Part shown: one piece after another, positions 16,620-26,384 of the stretch
Position numbering within the stretch: position 1 is the stretch's first letter
Layout of the letters: every line of letters begins with the position of its first letter
From: Collimonas antrihumi
GTDB taxonomy: Bacteria; Pseudomonadota; Gammaproteobacteria; Burkholderiales; Burkholderiaceae_D
Reading direction: 5' to 3'
Assembly (NCBI RefSeq): GCF_018304965.1
Contig: NZ_JAGQED010000007.1
Coordinates: 1-64,000, forward strand
Length of the DNA: 64,000 nt
The notes under the pieces: model-generated
Database searches by the model: none
Told to the model about the DNA's origin: nothing
What the model saw: only the letters and a program-made list of their open reading frames with translations
Program-made: the position numbers and the translations under genes

Positions 16620-17798
16620 ATGTCCCTCGGAATAGTTTCCCCGCAATCCATGCATTTCGCGACGCCGCTACAGTTGCAAAGCGGCGCGCTGCTGGCGGAT
16701 TACACGCTGGTGTACGAAACCTATGGCAGTCTTAACGCCGACAAATCGAATGCGGTGCTGGTCTGCCATGCCTTGAACGCTTCGCATCACGTCGCCGGCG
16801 TCTATCAGGACGACGAAAAAAATGTCGGCTGGTGGGACAATATGGTGGGGCCTGGCAAGGCGCTCGACACCAATAAATTCTTCGTCATCGGCGTCAACAA
16901 CCTGGGTTCCTGTTTCGGTTCCACCGGCCCGATGCATATCAATACCGCCACCGGCAAGCCGTATGGCGCGGAATTCCCGGTAGTGACCGTGGAGGACTGG
17001 GTGCAAGCGCAGGCGCGCCTGGCCGATGCGCTGGGCATCACGCAATTTGCCGCCGTCATGGGCGGTTCGCTGGGCGGCATGCAGGCGCTGGCCTGGAGTC
17101 TGATGTATCCGACCCGTCTGCGCCACTGCGTGGTAATCGCCTCGACGCCTAAACTGTCGGCGCAAAATATCGCTTTCAACGACGTCGCGCGCCAGGCCAT
17201 CCTGACTGATCCAGGCTTTCATGGCGGCGATTATTACGCCCATGGCGTGGTGCCCAAGAACGGCTTGCGCGTGGCGCGCATGGTGGGGCACATCACCTAT
17301 CTGTCGGATGACGACATGGCGGAAAAATTCGGGCGCGACCTGCGTTCCGGCGTCTACCAGTTCGGCTTTGGCATCGATTTTGAAATTGAATCGTATCTAC
17401 GCTATCAGGGCGATAAATTTTCTGAATATTTCGACGCCAATACCTATCTGCTGATCACCAAGGCCCTCGATTATTTCGACCCGGCCAAGGAGTTCGGCGG
17501 CGATCTGACGCTCGCCTTGAGCAAGACTCAGGCGCAATTCCTGCTCGTATCGTTCATGACCGACTGGCGCTTTTCGCCGGAACGCAGCCGCGAAATCGTG
17601 CAGGCGCTGGTCAACAATAAACGTCGCGTCAGTTATGCCGAGATCGACGCACCGCACGGCCACGACGCTTTTTTGCTGGATGACCCGCGTTACATGGCGG
17701 TGGTGGGCGAATACTACAACCGCATCTGGCAGGAGCTGGCGCAGCCGGCCGTATCGAATGCAGTCACTGAAGTGGCAGGAGCAGTAAATGAATTTTGA
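16620..17798 (+). CDS. metX: Homoserine O-acyltransferase MetX
   Basis: The product is 392 aa, an alpha/beta-hydrolase fold. The nucleophile is Ser150 in [10 protein letters not shown]; the Asp and His of the triad fall in [15 protein letters not shown] and [12 protein letters not shown]. It activates homoserine for methionine synthesis using acetyl- or succinyl-CoA. Many proteobacterial MetX enzymes annotated as acetyltransferases are in fact succinyltransferases, so the acyl donor is left open. It sits behind a SAM-II-type riboswitch and terminator, and overlaps metW by 11 nt. Confidence 0.93.
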   Translation: MSLGIVSPQSMHFATPLQLQSGALLADYTLVYETYGSLNADKSNAVLVCHALNASHHVAGVYQDDEKNVGWWDNMVGPGKALDTNKFFVIGVNNLGSCFGSTGPMHINTATGKPYGAEFPVVTVEDWVQAQARLADALGITQFAAVMGGSLGGMQALAWSLMYPTRLRHCVVIASTPKLSAQNIAFNDVARQAILTDPGFHGGDYYAHGVVPKNGLRVARMVGHITYLSDDDMAEKFGRDLRSGVYQFGFGIDFEIESYLRYQGDKFSEYFDANTYLLITKALDYFDPAKEFGGDLTLALSKTQAQFLLVSFMTDWRFSPERSREIVQALVNNKRRVSYAEIDAPHGHDAFLLDDPRYMAVVGEYYNRIWQELAQPAVSNAVTEVAGAVNEF

Positions 17799-18390
17799 TC
17801 AACTAAGCAGTTTGCGTCCGGATCTGGCCTTTATCGCACATTGGGTACGCGGCGAATCGCAAGTACTCGACCTGGGCTGCGGCGACGGCGTCATGCTCGA
17901 TTATCTGCAATCCGACAAACAATGCGCCGGCTACGGCGTCGAAATCGATGACAGCAAGATCCCGGCGTGCGTGGCGCGCGGCGTTTCGGTGATCCAGCAG
18001 GATATGGAAGCCGGGCTGAACCTGTTTGCCGACGATGCCTTCGATACCGTGCTGTGCCTGTCGGCTTTGCAAATGATGAAAAATGTCGAAGGCGTATTGC
18101 GCGATATCGCCAGGGTCGGGCGCGAAGCGATCGTGTCCTTCCCTAATTTCGCCTACTGGCCGCACCGGGTAGCGTTAATGCGCGGCCGCATGCCGGTGTC
18201 CAAGAGTTTGCCGTACGAATGGTATGACACGCCTAACCTGCGTTGCGCCACCATCAAGGATTTTGAGGAACTGGCGAACGAAGTCGGTTTGGAAGTGCTC
18301 GAATGCGTAGCCCTGCATGATGGCCAGCCGATAACGCTGCTGCCGAACTGGCGTGGTAGTCTTGCGGTATTCCGCTTTCGCAAGAAATAA
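17788..18390 (+). CDS. metW: Methionine biosynthesis protein MetW
   Basis: The product is 200 aa with a methyltransferase-like Rossmann fold: [15 protein letters not shown] at about 27, GYGVEID near 48, and LCLSALQMM. MetW nearly always accompanies MetX in proteobacteria and is needed for its activity in some species. It overlaps the metX 3' end, implying translational coupling and shared control by the upstream SAM element. Confidence 0.94.
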   Translation: MNFDQLSSLRPDLAFIAHWVRGESQVLDLGCGDGVMLDYLQSDKQCAGYGVEIDDSKIPACVARGVSVIQQDMEAGLNLFADDAFDTVLCLSALQMMKNVEGVLRDIARVGREAIVSFPNFAYWPHRVALMRGRMPVSKSLPYEWYDTPNLRCATIKDFEELANEVGLEVLECVALHDGQPITLLPNWRGSLAVFRFRKK

Positions 18391-18427
18391 ATATGGCCGC
18401 ATAACTATTTTGGTAAAACGCTAGCCA

Positions 18428-18512
18428 CGTCATCCCCGCGAACGCGGGGATCCATTTTACAGTCAACATGGATTCCCGCGTTCGCGGGAATGACGGGGTC
18501 GCCTAGACGGCG
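18428..18512. repeat. Paired palindromic repeat (CGTCATTCCCGCG family), copy 1
   Basis: CGTCATCCCCGCGAACGCGG... (18428-18454) and its near-inverse TGGATTCCCGCGTTCGCGGG... (18469-18495) form two GCG-rich hairpins facing each other across a short A+T spacer, followed by GGGGTCGCCTAGACGGCG. Relatives lie at 26259-26345 and 62565-62690. It lies between metW and ampG. Confidence 0.8.
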
Positions 18513-18582
18513 ATTTTAGGCCCCAGTCTGCAACTGTAGGCCGGTCGCATACCCTAAACTCCCCGCCGCCGCGGGCGCATCC

Positions 18583-19818
18583 ATGACATCAGATTCAAAT
18601 TCCTGGCATCACTATCTCAACCGGCGCATGCTGATTTGCGCCTTCCTCGGCTTCAGTTCCGGCCTGCCGCTGTTTATCCTCCTCAGTTTGCTGCAAGCCT
18701 GGTTAAGTAAATCCGGCCTGGATGTGAAGGCGCTCGGCCTGTTCGCGCTGGTAATGTTTCCTTACACCTGGAAATTCGTGTGGTCGCCGCTGATGGACCG
18801 CTTCCATTTCGGCAAACTCGGGCGCCGGCGCAGCTGGATGATGCTGACCCAGGCCAGCTTGTTCGTCGCTATCGGCGGCATGGGCATGCTCGATCCGCAC
18901 ACGCAGATAGCGACGATTGCTTTCATGGCTTCTGTGGTGGCGTTCTTGTCGGCCAGCCAGGATATCGTGATCGATGCCTATCGGCGCGAGATCCTGCCGG
19001 ATAGCGAACAAGGTCTTGGCGCGGCGATCAACGTCAATGCCTATAAAGTGGCGGGCATGGTGCCGGGCGCCTTGTCGCTGTTCCTGGCCGATCACATGAG
19101 CTGGCAGGCGGTATTCTGGATCACCGCAGGATTCATGCTGCCGGGCTTGATCTGCACCTTGATGATCAAGGAACCGAGCGTGTACGGCGCACCGCCAAAG
19201 AACCTGCGGGAAGCCGTCTTGTTACCGTTTCAAGAGTTTATTGCGCGCGATGGCTGGCGTAGCGCGCTGTGGATATTGGCCTTCATTTTTCTGTATAAGC
19301 TCGGCGACAGCATGGCAACCGCACTTGCTACCAGGTTTTATATCGATATCGGTTTCTCGCTGACGCAGATCGGCCTGATTTCCAAGACCACCAGCTTGTG
19401 GGCCAGCCTGGTCGGCGGCCTGGTTGGCGGCATCTGGATGGTGCAGATCGGGATTAATCGCGCCTTGTGGATTTTCGGCGTGGTGCAGGCGGTGACCATC
19501 CTCGGCTTTGCCTGGCTGGCGCAAGCCGGTCCCGACCCATTGGTGCTGGCTATCGTGATCGGCGGCGAAGCGTTTGGGGTCGGCCTCGGCACCGCGGCTT
19601 TCGTTGCCTATATCGCGCGCACCACCGATCCACGCTACACCGCAACCCAATACGCCTTGTTCACCAGCCTTGCTGCGGTGCCACGTACCTTTATCAATTC
19701 TTCGGTCGGTTACATTGTTGCGGAAACCGGCTGGTTCCATTTTTTCATTTTGTGTTTCGTACTGGCGTTGCCGGGGATGTTGATTTTATTCAAGGTCGCA
19801 CCTTGGAATGAAAAGTAA
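18583..19818 (+). CDS. ampG: AmpG-family muropeptide permease (MFS)
   Basis: The product is 411 aa with about 12 hydrophobic segments. N-terminal FLGFSSGLPLFILLSLLQAW and KFVWSPLMDRF, and SASQDIVIDAYRRE near residue 125, are hallmarks of AmpG, which imports anhydromuropeptides from cell-wall turnover across the inner membrane. Monocistronic between a repeat element and the prkA leader. Whether it also signals beta-lactamase induction cannot be judged, as no ampR/ampC lies in the window. Confidence 0.9.
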   Translation: MTSDSNSWHHYLNRRMLICAFLGFSSGLPLFILLSLLQAWLSKSGLDVKALGLFALVMFPYTWKFVWSPLMDRFHFGKLGRRRSWMMLTQASLFVAIGGMGMLDPHTQIATIAFMASVVAFLSASQDIVIDAYRREILPDSEQGLGAAINVNAYKVAGMVPGALSLFLADHMSWQAVFWITAGFMLPGLICTLMIKEPSVYGAPPKNLREAVLLPFQEFIARDGWRSALWILAFIFLYKLGDSMATALATRFYIDIGFSLTQIGLISKTTSLWASLVGGLVGGIWMVQIGINRALWIFGVVQAVTILGFAWLAQAGPDPLVLAIVIGGEAFGVGLGTAAFVAYIARTTDPRYTATQYALFTSLAAVPRTFINSSVGYIVAETGWFHFFILCFVLALPGMLILFKVAPWNEK

Positions 19819-20026
19819 AAGGTAAAAAGTAAGAAGCAAGGTGGTGTAAAACGGAAAAACCCTGTTGCAACTTAGAAAAAGGTTTAGAATCAAATCGTGT
19901 AATCCTCTTCTGGGCCACATCGAAAGTGTGGTCAGCCGGTCAAGGAACTGCAAGTATCTGAAGAGGTCAAACTCGGTAGAAGTAATCTTCAATTTGTTTT
20001 CGCAACATCGTTGATGCGGGGGTGAT

Positions 20027-21949
20027 ATGGATATCTACAGCAGCTTTGCGAGTCGGTTCGACAAAACCAGAGAAGAAGAGTTTTCCTTAGAAGAATATCT
20101 TGCGCTTTGTAAGACTGATCCCAGCTGTTACGCAACAGCCGGGGAACGCATGCTGATGGCGATAGGCGAGCCGCATCAGGTTGATACGCGCCACGATCCT
20201 TCCTTGTCACGCATCTTTGCCAACAAGGTGCTCAAGGTTTATCCGGCGTTCAAGGAATTCTACGGCGCCGAAGAAGTGATCGAACAAGTGGTCGCTTATT
20301 TCCGGCACGCGGCGCAAGGCCTGGAAGAACGTAAACAAATTCTGTATCTGCTTGGTCCGGTTGGCGGCGGTAAATCGTCGATCGCCGAACGTCTCAAACA
20401 GTTGATGGAACATGTGCCGTTTTATTCTCTCAAGGGATCGCCGGTCAACGAGTCGCCGCTGGGTCTGTTCGATTACGAAGAGGATGGCGCGATCCTGGAA
20501 GAACAATACGGCATCCCGCGCCGTTACCTGAGATCGATACTGAGTCCGTGGGCCGTCAAGCGCCTGCATGAATTCAACGGCGATATCCGCAAATTCCGCG
20601 TAGTCAAACGCTATCCGTCGATCTTGCGGCAGGTTGCCATTTCCAAAACCGAACCGGGCGACGAAAACAACCAGGACATTTCAAGCCTGGTCGGCAAGGT
20701 CGATATCCGCAAGCTGGAACAATATTCGCAGGACGATGCCGATGCTTACAGTTATTCAGGTGGCCTGTGCTTGTCCAATCAGGGTTTGCTGGAATTCGTC
20801 GAAATGTTCAAGGCGCCGATCAAGGTGCTGCATCCGCTGCTGACTGCAACGCAGGAAGGCAACTTCAAGGGCACGGAAGGTTTTGGCGCGATTCCGTTCG
20901 ACGGCATTATCCTGGCGCACTCGAATGAATCGGAATGGAAGGCGTTCCGCAACAACAAGAACAATGAAGCTCTGCTGGATCGTATCTACATCGTCAAGGT
21001 GCCGTACTGCCTGCGGGTGTCGGAAGAAATCAAGATTTACGAAAAACTGATACGCACGTCTTCGCTGGGAAAAGCGATTTGCGCGCCGGGCACGTTGAAA
21101 ATGATGGCGCAATTTTCTATCCTGACTCGCCTCGGCGAGCCGGAAAATTCCAGCATTTTCTCGAAAATGCAGGTGTATGACGGCGACAATCTGAAAGACA
21201 GCGACCCGAAAGCCAAGTCGTACCAGGAATATCGCGACTATGCCGGCGTGGATGAAGGCATGAACGGGGTCTCGACCCGCTTCGCTTTCAAGATACTGTC
21301 ACGCGTATTCAACTTCGATTCGACTGAAGTCGCCGCCAATCCGGTGCATCTGATGTATGTGCTGGAGCAGCAGATCGAACGCGAGCAATTTCCGCAGGAG
21401 CTGGAACAAAAATACCTGTCCTACGTCAAGGATACGCTGGCAACGCGCTATGCTGAATTTATCGGCAAGGAAATCCAGACCGCTTATCTGGAGTCGTATT
21501 CCGAATACGGCCAGAACGTCTTCGATCGTTACGTCACCTATGCCGACTTCTGGATCCAGGATCAGGAATTCCGCGACCATGACACCGGTGAAAGTTTTGA
21601 CCGCGCTGCGTTGAACGGCGAACTGGAAAAAATCGAAAAGCCGGCAGGGATCAGCAATCCCAAGGATTTTCGTAACGAAATCGTCAATTTCGTGTTGCGC
21701 GCACGGGTCTCGAACGCCGGCAAGAATCCGCTCTGGACCAGCTATGAAAAACTGCGCGTGGTGATCGAGAAAAAAATGTTCTCGAATACCGAGGATTTGT
21801 TGCCGGTTATTTCATTCAACGCCAAAGGTTCGAACGAAGAGTTGCGCAAGCATGAAGATTTCGTCAATCGCATGGTCAGCAAGGGTTACACGCCGAAACA
21901 GGTACGCTTGCTGTGCGAATGGTATCTGCGCGTGCGCAAATCGTCGTAA
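20027..21949 (+). CDS. prkA: PrkA family serine protein kinase (YeaG)
   Basis: The product is 640 aa, full length. An AAA+-type domain with Walker A LLGPVGGGKSSIAERL at about 108-123 and LYEE-type insertions is followed by a kinase-like C-terminal domain, the YeaG/PrkA arrangement. In enteric bacteria yeaG-yeaH respond to nitrogen starvation and stationary phase. It is the first of three tightly ordered genes (prkA, yeaH, spoVR) that are co-inherited across proteobacteria. The 208-nt leader holds a small inverted repeat CCACA/TGTGG at 19915-19931; I could not find a correctly spaced sigma-54 promoter. Confidence 0.94.
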   Translation: MDIYSSFASRFDKTREEEFSLEEYLALCKTDPSCYATAGERMLMAIGEPHQVDTRHDPSLSRIFANKVLKVYPAFKEFYGAEEVIEQVVAYFRHAAQGLEERKQILYLLGPVGGGKSSIAERLKQLMEHVPFYSLKGSPVNESPLGLFDYEEDGAILEEQYGIPRRYLRSILSPWAVKRLHEFNGDIRKFRVVKRYPSILRQVAISKTEPGDENNQDISSLVGKVDIRKLEQYSQDDADAYSYSGGLCLSNQGLLEFVEMFKAPIKVLHPLLTATQEGNFKGTEGFGAIPFDGIILAHSNESEWKAFRNNKNNEALLDRIYIVKVPYCLRVSEEIKIYEKLIRTSSLGKAICAPGTLKMMAQFSILTRLGEPENSSIFSKMQVYDGDNLKDSDPKAKSYQEYRDYAGVDEGMNGVSTRFAFKILSRVFNFDSTEVAANPVHLMYVLEQQIEREQFPQELEQKYLSYVKDTLATRYAEFIGKEIQTAYLESYSEYGQNVFDRYVTYADFWIQDQEFRDHDTGESFDRAALNGELEKIEKPAGISNPKDFRNEIVNFVLRARVSNAGKNPLWTSYEKLRVVIEKKMFSNTEDLLPVISFNAKGSNEELRKHEDFVNRMVSKGYTPKQVRLLCEWYLRVRKSS

Positions 21950-22009
21950 GGTGCGCATTCGGTACGCATTGGATAAAAGTACCAGCGACTCACCCTAGGA
22001 GAGCCGACC

Positions 22010-23275
22010 GTGTTGCATCAGATAATCGACCGTAGACTGTCTGGCAAGAACAAAAGCATTGCCAACCGAGAGCGCTTTTTACGGCGCTTCCGGGCGGCTA
22101 TTCATCGCTCCGTGACCGAGGCCGTGCGCGATCGCGGCATCAAGGAAATCGAAAACGCCAAAAGCATCAGCATTCCGCGCAAAGGGATCAACGAGCCGAT
22201 ATTCGGTCACGGTCCGGGCGGCAAGCGCGAGATGGTCCATCCCGGCAATCAGGATTATCTGCAAGGCGACCGCATTGCGCGCCCGGATGGCGGCGCCGGC
22301 GGTGGCGGCAGTTCGGCCAGCAATCAGGGGGAAGGCGAAGATGAATTCGTGTTCCAGTTGTCGCGCGAGGAATTCATGCAGTATTTCTTCGAAGACCTGG
22401 AATTGCCGCGCCTGATCAAGACTAATCTGCTGGCGGTGCCGAGCTGGAAAAACATGCGCGCCGGTTATTCGACCGCCGGCACGCCTAATAATATCGATAT
22501 CGTCCGTTCGCTGCGCAGTTCGCTGGGGCGCAGGATTGCGCTTGGTTCGCCGCTGGTGGTCAAGCTGCGCGAGCTGGAGCTGTTGATGGAAGTGCTCAAA
22601 GCGGATCCAGAGGACCGGCGCGATGAAATCAAACGCCTGGAAGACGATATTCATCATCTGAAAGGCCGCATCTGGCGCATCCCGTTCATCGATCCTTTCG
22701 ACCTGCGCTATGTGAACCGGGTCAAGGTGCCGCAACCATCCAGCCAGGCAGTGATGTTTTGCGTGATGGACGTGTCGGGTTCGATGGACGAGCAACGGAA
22801 AGACTTGTCGAAGCGCTTCTTTATTCTGCTCTATCTGTTCCTGACCCGTAACTACGAACATATCGAAGTCGTCTTCATCCGTCATCACACGCGCGCCGAC
22901 GAGGTCGATGAAGATACATTCTTTCATTCGCAGGAAAGCGGCGGCACGGTGGTGTCGAGCGCGCTGGAATTGATGAAGAAGATCATTGACGAGCGTTATC
23001 CGCCGGGGGACTGGAATATCTACGGCGCCCAGGCCTCAGATGGCGACAACTGGAACGACGATTCGCCGAAATGCCGGGAGCTGCTGGAGCTGGAGATACT
23101 GCCGCGCTCACGCTATTTCGCCTATATCCAGGTAACGGTGGAAGAGCAGAATTTGTGGACCGAGTACCAGCAGATCGCCGCGGTCAATCCACAGTTTGCG
23201 ATGAAAAAAGTACAGTCCGCCAGCGAGATCTATCCGGTGTTCCGTGAGCTGTTTGAGAAACAGGTGCAGTCATGA
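22010..23275 (+). CDS. yeaH: YeaH family protein (DUF444, von Willebrand A-like)
   Basis: The product is 421 aa from GTG 22010, with AGGAGA at 21997-22002. After a basic N-terminus and a Gly-rich linker (about 92-110), a vWA-type metal-site motif DVSGSMDEQ lies near 254-262. Function is unknown beyond partnership with PrkA and SpoVR. It overlaps spoVR by 4 nt (ATGA), so translation is coupled. Confidence 0.92.
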   Translation: MLHQIIDRRLSGKNKSIANRERFLRRFRAAIHRSVTEAVRDRGIKEIENAKSISIPRKGINEPIFGHGPGGKREMVHPGNQDYLQGDRIARPDGGAGGGGSSASNQGEGEDEFVFQLSREEFMQYFFEDLELPRLIKTNLLAVPSWKNMRAGYSTAGTPNNIDIVRSLRSSLGRRIALGSPLVVKLRELELLMEVLKADPEDRRDEIKRLEDDIHHLKGRIWRIPFIDPFDLRYVNRVKVPQPSSQAVMFCVMDVSGSMDEQRKDLSKRFFILLYLFLTRNYEHIEVVFIRHHTRADEVDEDTFFHSQESGGTVVSSALELMKKIIDERYPPGDWNIYGAQASDGDNWNDDSPKCRELLELEILPRSRYFAYIQVTVEEQNLWTEYQQIAAVNPQFAMKKVQSASEIYPVFRELFEKQVQS

Positions 23276-24801
23276 ACGACCGTCTGAAAAATCAAGTGTT
23301 GCCTTGCCCATCCGACTGGACTTTCGATCTGATCGAGTTGTACAACGAAGAGATTGCCCGCGTTGCCGCGAATTACAAGCTGGATATCTATCCGATCCAG
23401 CTGGAAATCATTACCGCTGAACAGATGATGGATGCCTACGCCTCGGCTGGCATGCCGGTTAATTACCGGCACTGGTCGTTCGGCAAGCATTTCCTGATGA
23501 CGGAGCGCGACTACAAGCGCGGGCAGATGGGGCTGGCCTACGAAATCGTCATCAATTCGAATCCGTGTATCGCCTATCTGATGGAAGAAAACACCATGAC
23601 GATGCAGGCGCTGGTGGTGGCGCATGCGGCATACGGGCACAATTCTTTTTTCAAGGGTAACTACCTGTTCCAGCTGTGGACCGATGCCCACGCGATCATC
23701 GATTACCTGGTCTATGCCAAGAGCTACATCGCTGAATGCGAAGAGCGCCACGGTTATTCCAAGGTCGAGGAATTGCTCGATTCCTGTCATGCGCTGATGC
23801 ATTACGGCGTCGACCGTTATAAGCGGCCGCAGAAATTGTCGCTGGAAAAAGAACGGGCGCAGCGGCGCGAACGCGCGGATTACATGCAGTCGCAGGTCAA
23901 TGAATTGTGGCGTACCTTACCTGAAAAAAAGGTGGGAGCAGCCGAGCAGATTGACGGACGTTTTCCGTCTGAGACGCAAGAAAACCTCTTGTACTTCGCC
24001 GAAAAAAATTCGCCGCTGCTGGAATCCTGGGAGCGCGAAGTGATTCGCATCGTGCGCAAGATCGCACAGTATTTTTATCCGCAGCGCCAGACTCAGGTCA
24101 TGAATGAAGGCTGGGCCACGTTCTGGCATTACACCATTCTCAACACGCTGTACGACGAAGGCAAGCTGACCGACGGTTTCATGATGGAATTCCTGCACTC
24201 GCATAGCAACGTGGTGTATCAGCCACCGGTCACCAAATCGTATTACAGCGGCATGAATCCCTATGCACTCGGTTTTGGCATGATGACCGATATCCGCCGT
24301 ATCTGCGAACACCCAACCGACGAGGATCGCGAATGGTTTCCCGAGCTGGCAGGAACGCCTTGGCTGGATACCTTGCATTACGCGATGCGCAATTTCAAGG
24401 ATGAGAGTTTTGTCGCTCAATATCTGTCGCCGAAGCTGATACGCGACATGCGTCTGTTTGCCGTGCTGGACGATGAACGTCGCAGTGAGCTGGAGGTTTC
24501 TGCCATCCATAATGAGGCCGGCTATCAATACGTGCGGCAAGCCTTGTCGCGCCAATACGACATCAACCACCGGGAACCGAACATCCAGGTCTGGTCGGTT
24601 AACACGCGCGGCGACCGTAGTCTGACATTGCGCCATTTCCGTAGCGACGACCGGCCGTTGGCAGACGGCACCGATGAAATATTACGGCACATGGCGCGCC
24701 TGTGGCAGTTCGATGTGTATCTGGAGAGTGTCGACGACAGTGGTAATGTTTTGCAGCGCTATGAATGCGTCAGTGAAAACAAATACATGCTGCAGCCTTG
24801 A
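23272..24801 (+). CDS. spoVR: SpoVR family protein (YcgB-like)
   Basis: The product is 509 aa, matching E. coli YcgB in length. Motifs include DWTFDLIELYNEEI at the start, YGHNSFFKGNYLFQ near 120, and NEGWATFWHYTILN near 280. It is named after a Bacillus cortex protein, but in Gram-negatives it goes with PrkA and YeaH in a stress-response unit of unknown chemistry. Last gene of the operon; a palindromic repeat follows. Confidence 0.93.
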   Translation: MNDRLKNQVLPCPSDWTFDLIELYNEEIARVAANYKLDIYPIQLEIITAEQMMDAYASAGMPVNYRHWSFGKHFLMTERDYKRGQMGLAYEIVINSNPCIAYLMEENTMTMQALVVAHAAYGHNSFFKGNYLFQLWTDAHAIIDYLVYAKSYIAECEERHGYSKVEELLDSCHALMHYGVDRYKRPQKLSLEKERAQRRERADYMQSQVNELWRTLPEKKVGAAEQIDGRFPSETQENLLYFAEKNSPLLESWEREVIRIVRKIAQYFYPQRQTQVMNEGWATFWHYTILNTLYDEGKLTDGFMMEFLHSHSNVVYQPPVTKSYYSGMNPYALGFGMMTDIRRICEHPTDEDREWFPELAGTPWLDTLHYAMRNFKDESFVAQYLSPKLIRDMRLFAVLDDERRSELEVSAIHNEAGYQYVRQALSRQYDINHREPNIQVWSVNTRGDRSLTLRHFRSDDRPLADGTDEILRHMARLWQFDVYLESVDDSGNVLQRYECVSENKYMLQP

Positions 24802-24814
24802 TATCGGATTAGGC

Positions 24815-24842
24815 GTAGGGTGGGCATACGTGCCCACTCTAC
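24815..24842. repeat. Dispersed palindrome (GTAGGGTGGGCA family), copy 2
   Basis: GTAGGGTGGGCA (24815-24826), 4-nt loop, TGCCCACTCTAC (24831-24842) with one G-T wobble. It occupies the gap between the convergent spoVR and guaD genes and could terminate both. Same arms as 16346-16373. Confidence 0.7.
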
Positions 24843-24845
24843 GTC

Positions 24846-26198
24846 CTAGGTGCTCGCTGCAGCCCGGCTATGCACCAATTGTCCGGCGGCATAGGTAGCA
24901 GCAATAGTCCGGTCATCCCCCAGCAACGCCAGCGCAAACAACAACTCTTCCAGGCTCTCTGTACGCTCACTGCGGCGCGCCAACAGTGGCGTAGCCTGCG
25001 GATCGAGTACAATGAAGTCGGCTTCGGCGCCGGCGACGAAATTGCCGATAGTTCCTTCCAGTTGCATGCTGCGCGCACCGCCCAGCGTAGCCAGGTAAAA
25101 CATGCGTAGCGCCGGCAGATAGGTGGTTGCCATACGCGCCACCTTATAGGCTTCGTTCATGGTCTGCAGCATGGAGAAACTGGTGCCGCCGCCGACATCG
25201 GTAGCCAGCGACAGTGGCATTCCTGCTGCATCGGCGCCTTTGAAATCGAACAAGCCGCTGCCTAGAAACAGATTCGAAGTCGGGCAAATCGCGATGGCCG
25301 ATTGTGTCTCCGCCATGCGTTGACGATCATGGTTGTCGAGCCAGACGCAATGGCCATACATGGAACGCGGCCGCAACATGCCGTATTTGTCGTACACATC
25401 CATGTAGCTGCGCGAATCGGGGAACAGAGATTTGACCCATGCAATCTCATCGATATTTTCCGCGGCGTGAGTTTGCAGGTACACATCCGGATAAGCCTGT
25501 GCCAGCTCGCCTGCCAGTTGCAGCTGAGCGTTGCTGGAGGTAGGCGCGAAACGGGGTGTGATTGCGTACAACTGACGGCCGCGCTTGTGCCATTTCTTCA
25601 GCAATTCTTCCGTGTCGCGGATGCCGCCTTCAGCGGTATCTTGCAAGAAATCCGGGCAGTTCCGGTCCATCAGAACCTTGCCGGTCACCATCCGCAGATT
25701 GCGCGCTTCGCTGGCATTGAAGAAGGCGTCGACTGAAGTCGGATTGACTGTGCAGTACACCATCGCAGTGGTGGTGCCGCAGCGAAGCAATTCGTCGATA
25801 AAGAATTTGGCGACATCGCTGGCGTGGGCCGGATCGTCAAACTTGCGCTCGGTCGGGAACGTATATTTTTCCAGCCAAGGCAGCAAGCCCGGCGCCGGCG
25901 AGGCGATCATGTCGGTTTGCGGATAGTGCAAATGGGTGTCGATAAAACCCGGCATGATGATCTTGCCGCGGTAATCCTGGATCTTCAGTTCGGTTTTCAG
26001 CTCGGCGCGCAATTGCGCCGACAACTGCTGATAGTCGCCAGCTGCCACCACCTTGCCGTCGGCAATCAGCAGCAGGCCATCTTCATGCCATTGATGAGCA
26101 TCTGCATGATGGGCCGGATCGGCGGTGAAATGGAGAACACTAGCGCGGTATGCCTGCAATGCTGACTGATCGATATTGCTGAAGCTGATGGCTGCCAT
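24846..26198 (-). CDS. guaD: Guanine deaminase
   Basis: The product is 450 aa from ATG 26198, preceded by AAGGA; an ATG ten codons upstream lacks a site. It is an amidohydrolase with metal ligands in GFIDTHLHYPQ (His89, His91), plus YAITPRFAPTSS, LQTHAAEN and the Asp of LATDVGGGTSFSM, which together identify guanine deaminase. It converts guanine to xanthine, the substrate of the xanthine dehydrogenase encoded upstream on the same strand. A 187-nt gap with a palindromic repeat separates it from xdhC, so co-transcription is uncertain. Confidence 0.93.
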   Translation of the reverse strand: MAAISFSNIDQSALQAYRASVLHFTADPAHHADAHQWHEDGLLLIADGKVVAAGDYQQLSAQLRAELKTELKIQDYRGKIIMPGFIDTHLHYPQTDMIASPAPGLLPWLEKYTFPTERKFDDPAHASDVAKFFIDELLRCGTTTAMVYCTVNPTSVDAFFNASEARNLRMVTGKVLMDRNCPDFLQDTAEGGIRDTEELLKKWHKRGRQLYAITPRFAPTSSNAQLQLAGELAQAYPDVYLQTHAAENIDEIAWVKSLFPDSRSYMDVYDKYGMLRPRSMYGHCVWLDNHDRQRMAETQSAIAICPTSNLFLGSGLFDFKGADAAGMPLSLATDVGGGTSFSMLQTMNEAYKVARMATTYLPALRMFYLATLGGARSMQLEGTIGNFVAGAEADFIVLDPQATPLLARRSERTESLEELLFALALLGDDRTIAATYAAGQLVHSRAAAST

Positions 26199-26258
26199 GA
26201 AACTATCCTTGAATGAAAACGTAAACAAATGCCAATATTGGAAATATCTCTAAACCAT

Positions 26259-26357
26259 CGTCATCCTCGCGAACGCGGGGATCCAAATTACTGCATCACA
26301 GAGTGACTAATATGGATTCCCGTGTTCGCGGGAATGACGGGGTCGCCGAGACGTCGG
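26259..26357. repeat. Paired palindromic repeat (CGTCATTCCCGCG family), copy 2
   Basis: CGTCATCCTCGCGAACGCGG (from 26259) and the inverse arm ending GGGAATGACG (26313-26339) flank a spacer containing CATCACAGAGTG; GGGGTCGCCGAGACG follows. It is the same layout as 18428-18512, here between xdhC and guaD. Confidence 0.8.
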
Positions 26358-26384
26358 AGAGTTATTAGATTTGCATATAAATAA

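Noticed and set aside
19819-20026. A sigma-54 promoter for prkA, expected from the enteric yeaGH paradigm
   Set aside because: A TTGCA near 19865 has no GG at the proper distance (12 nt instead of 10); no convincing -24/-12 pair was found.
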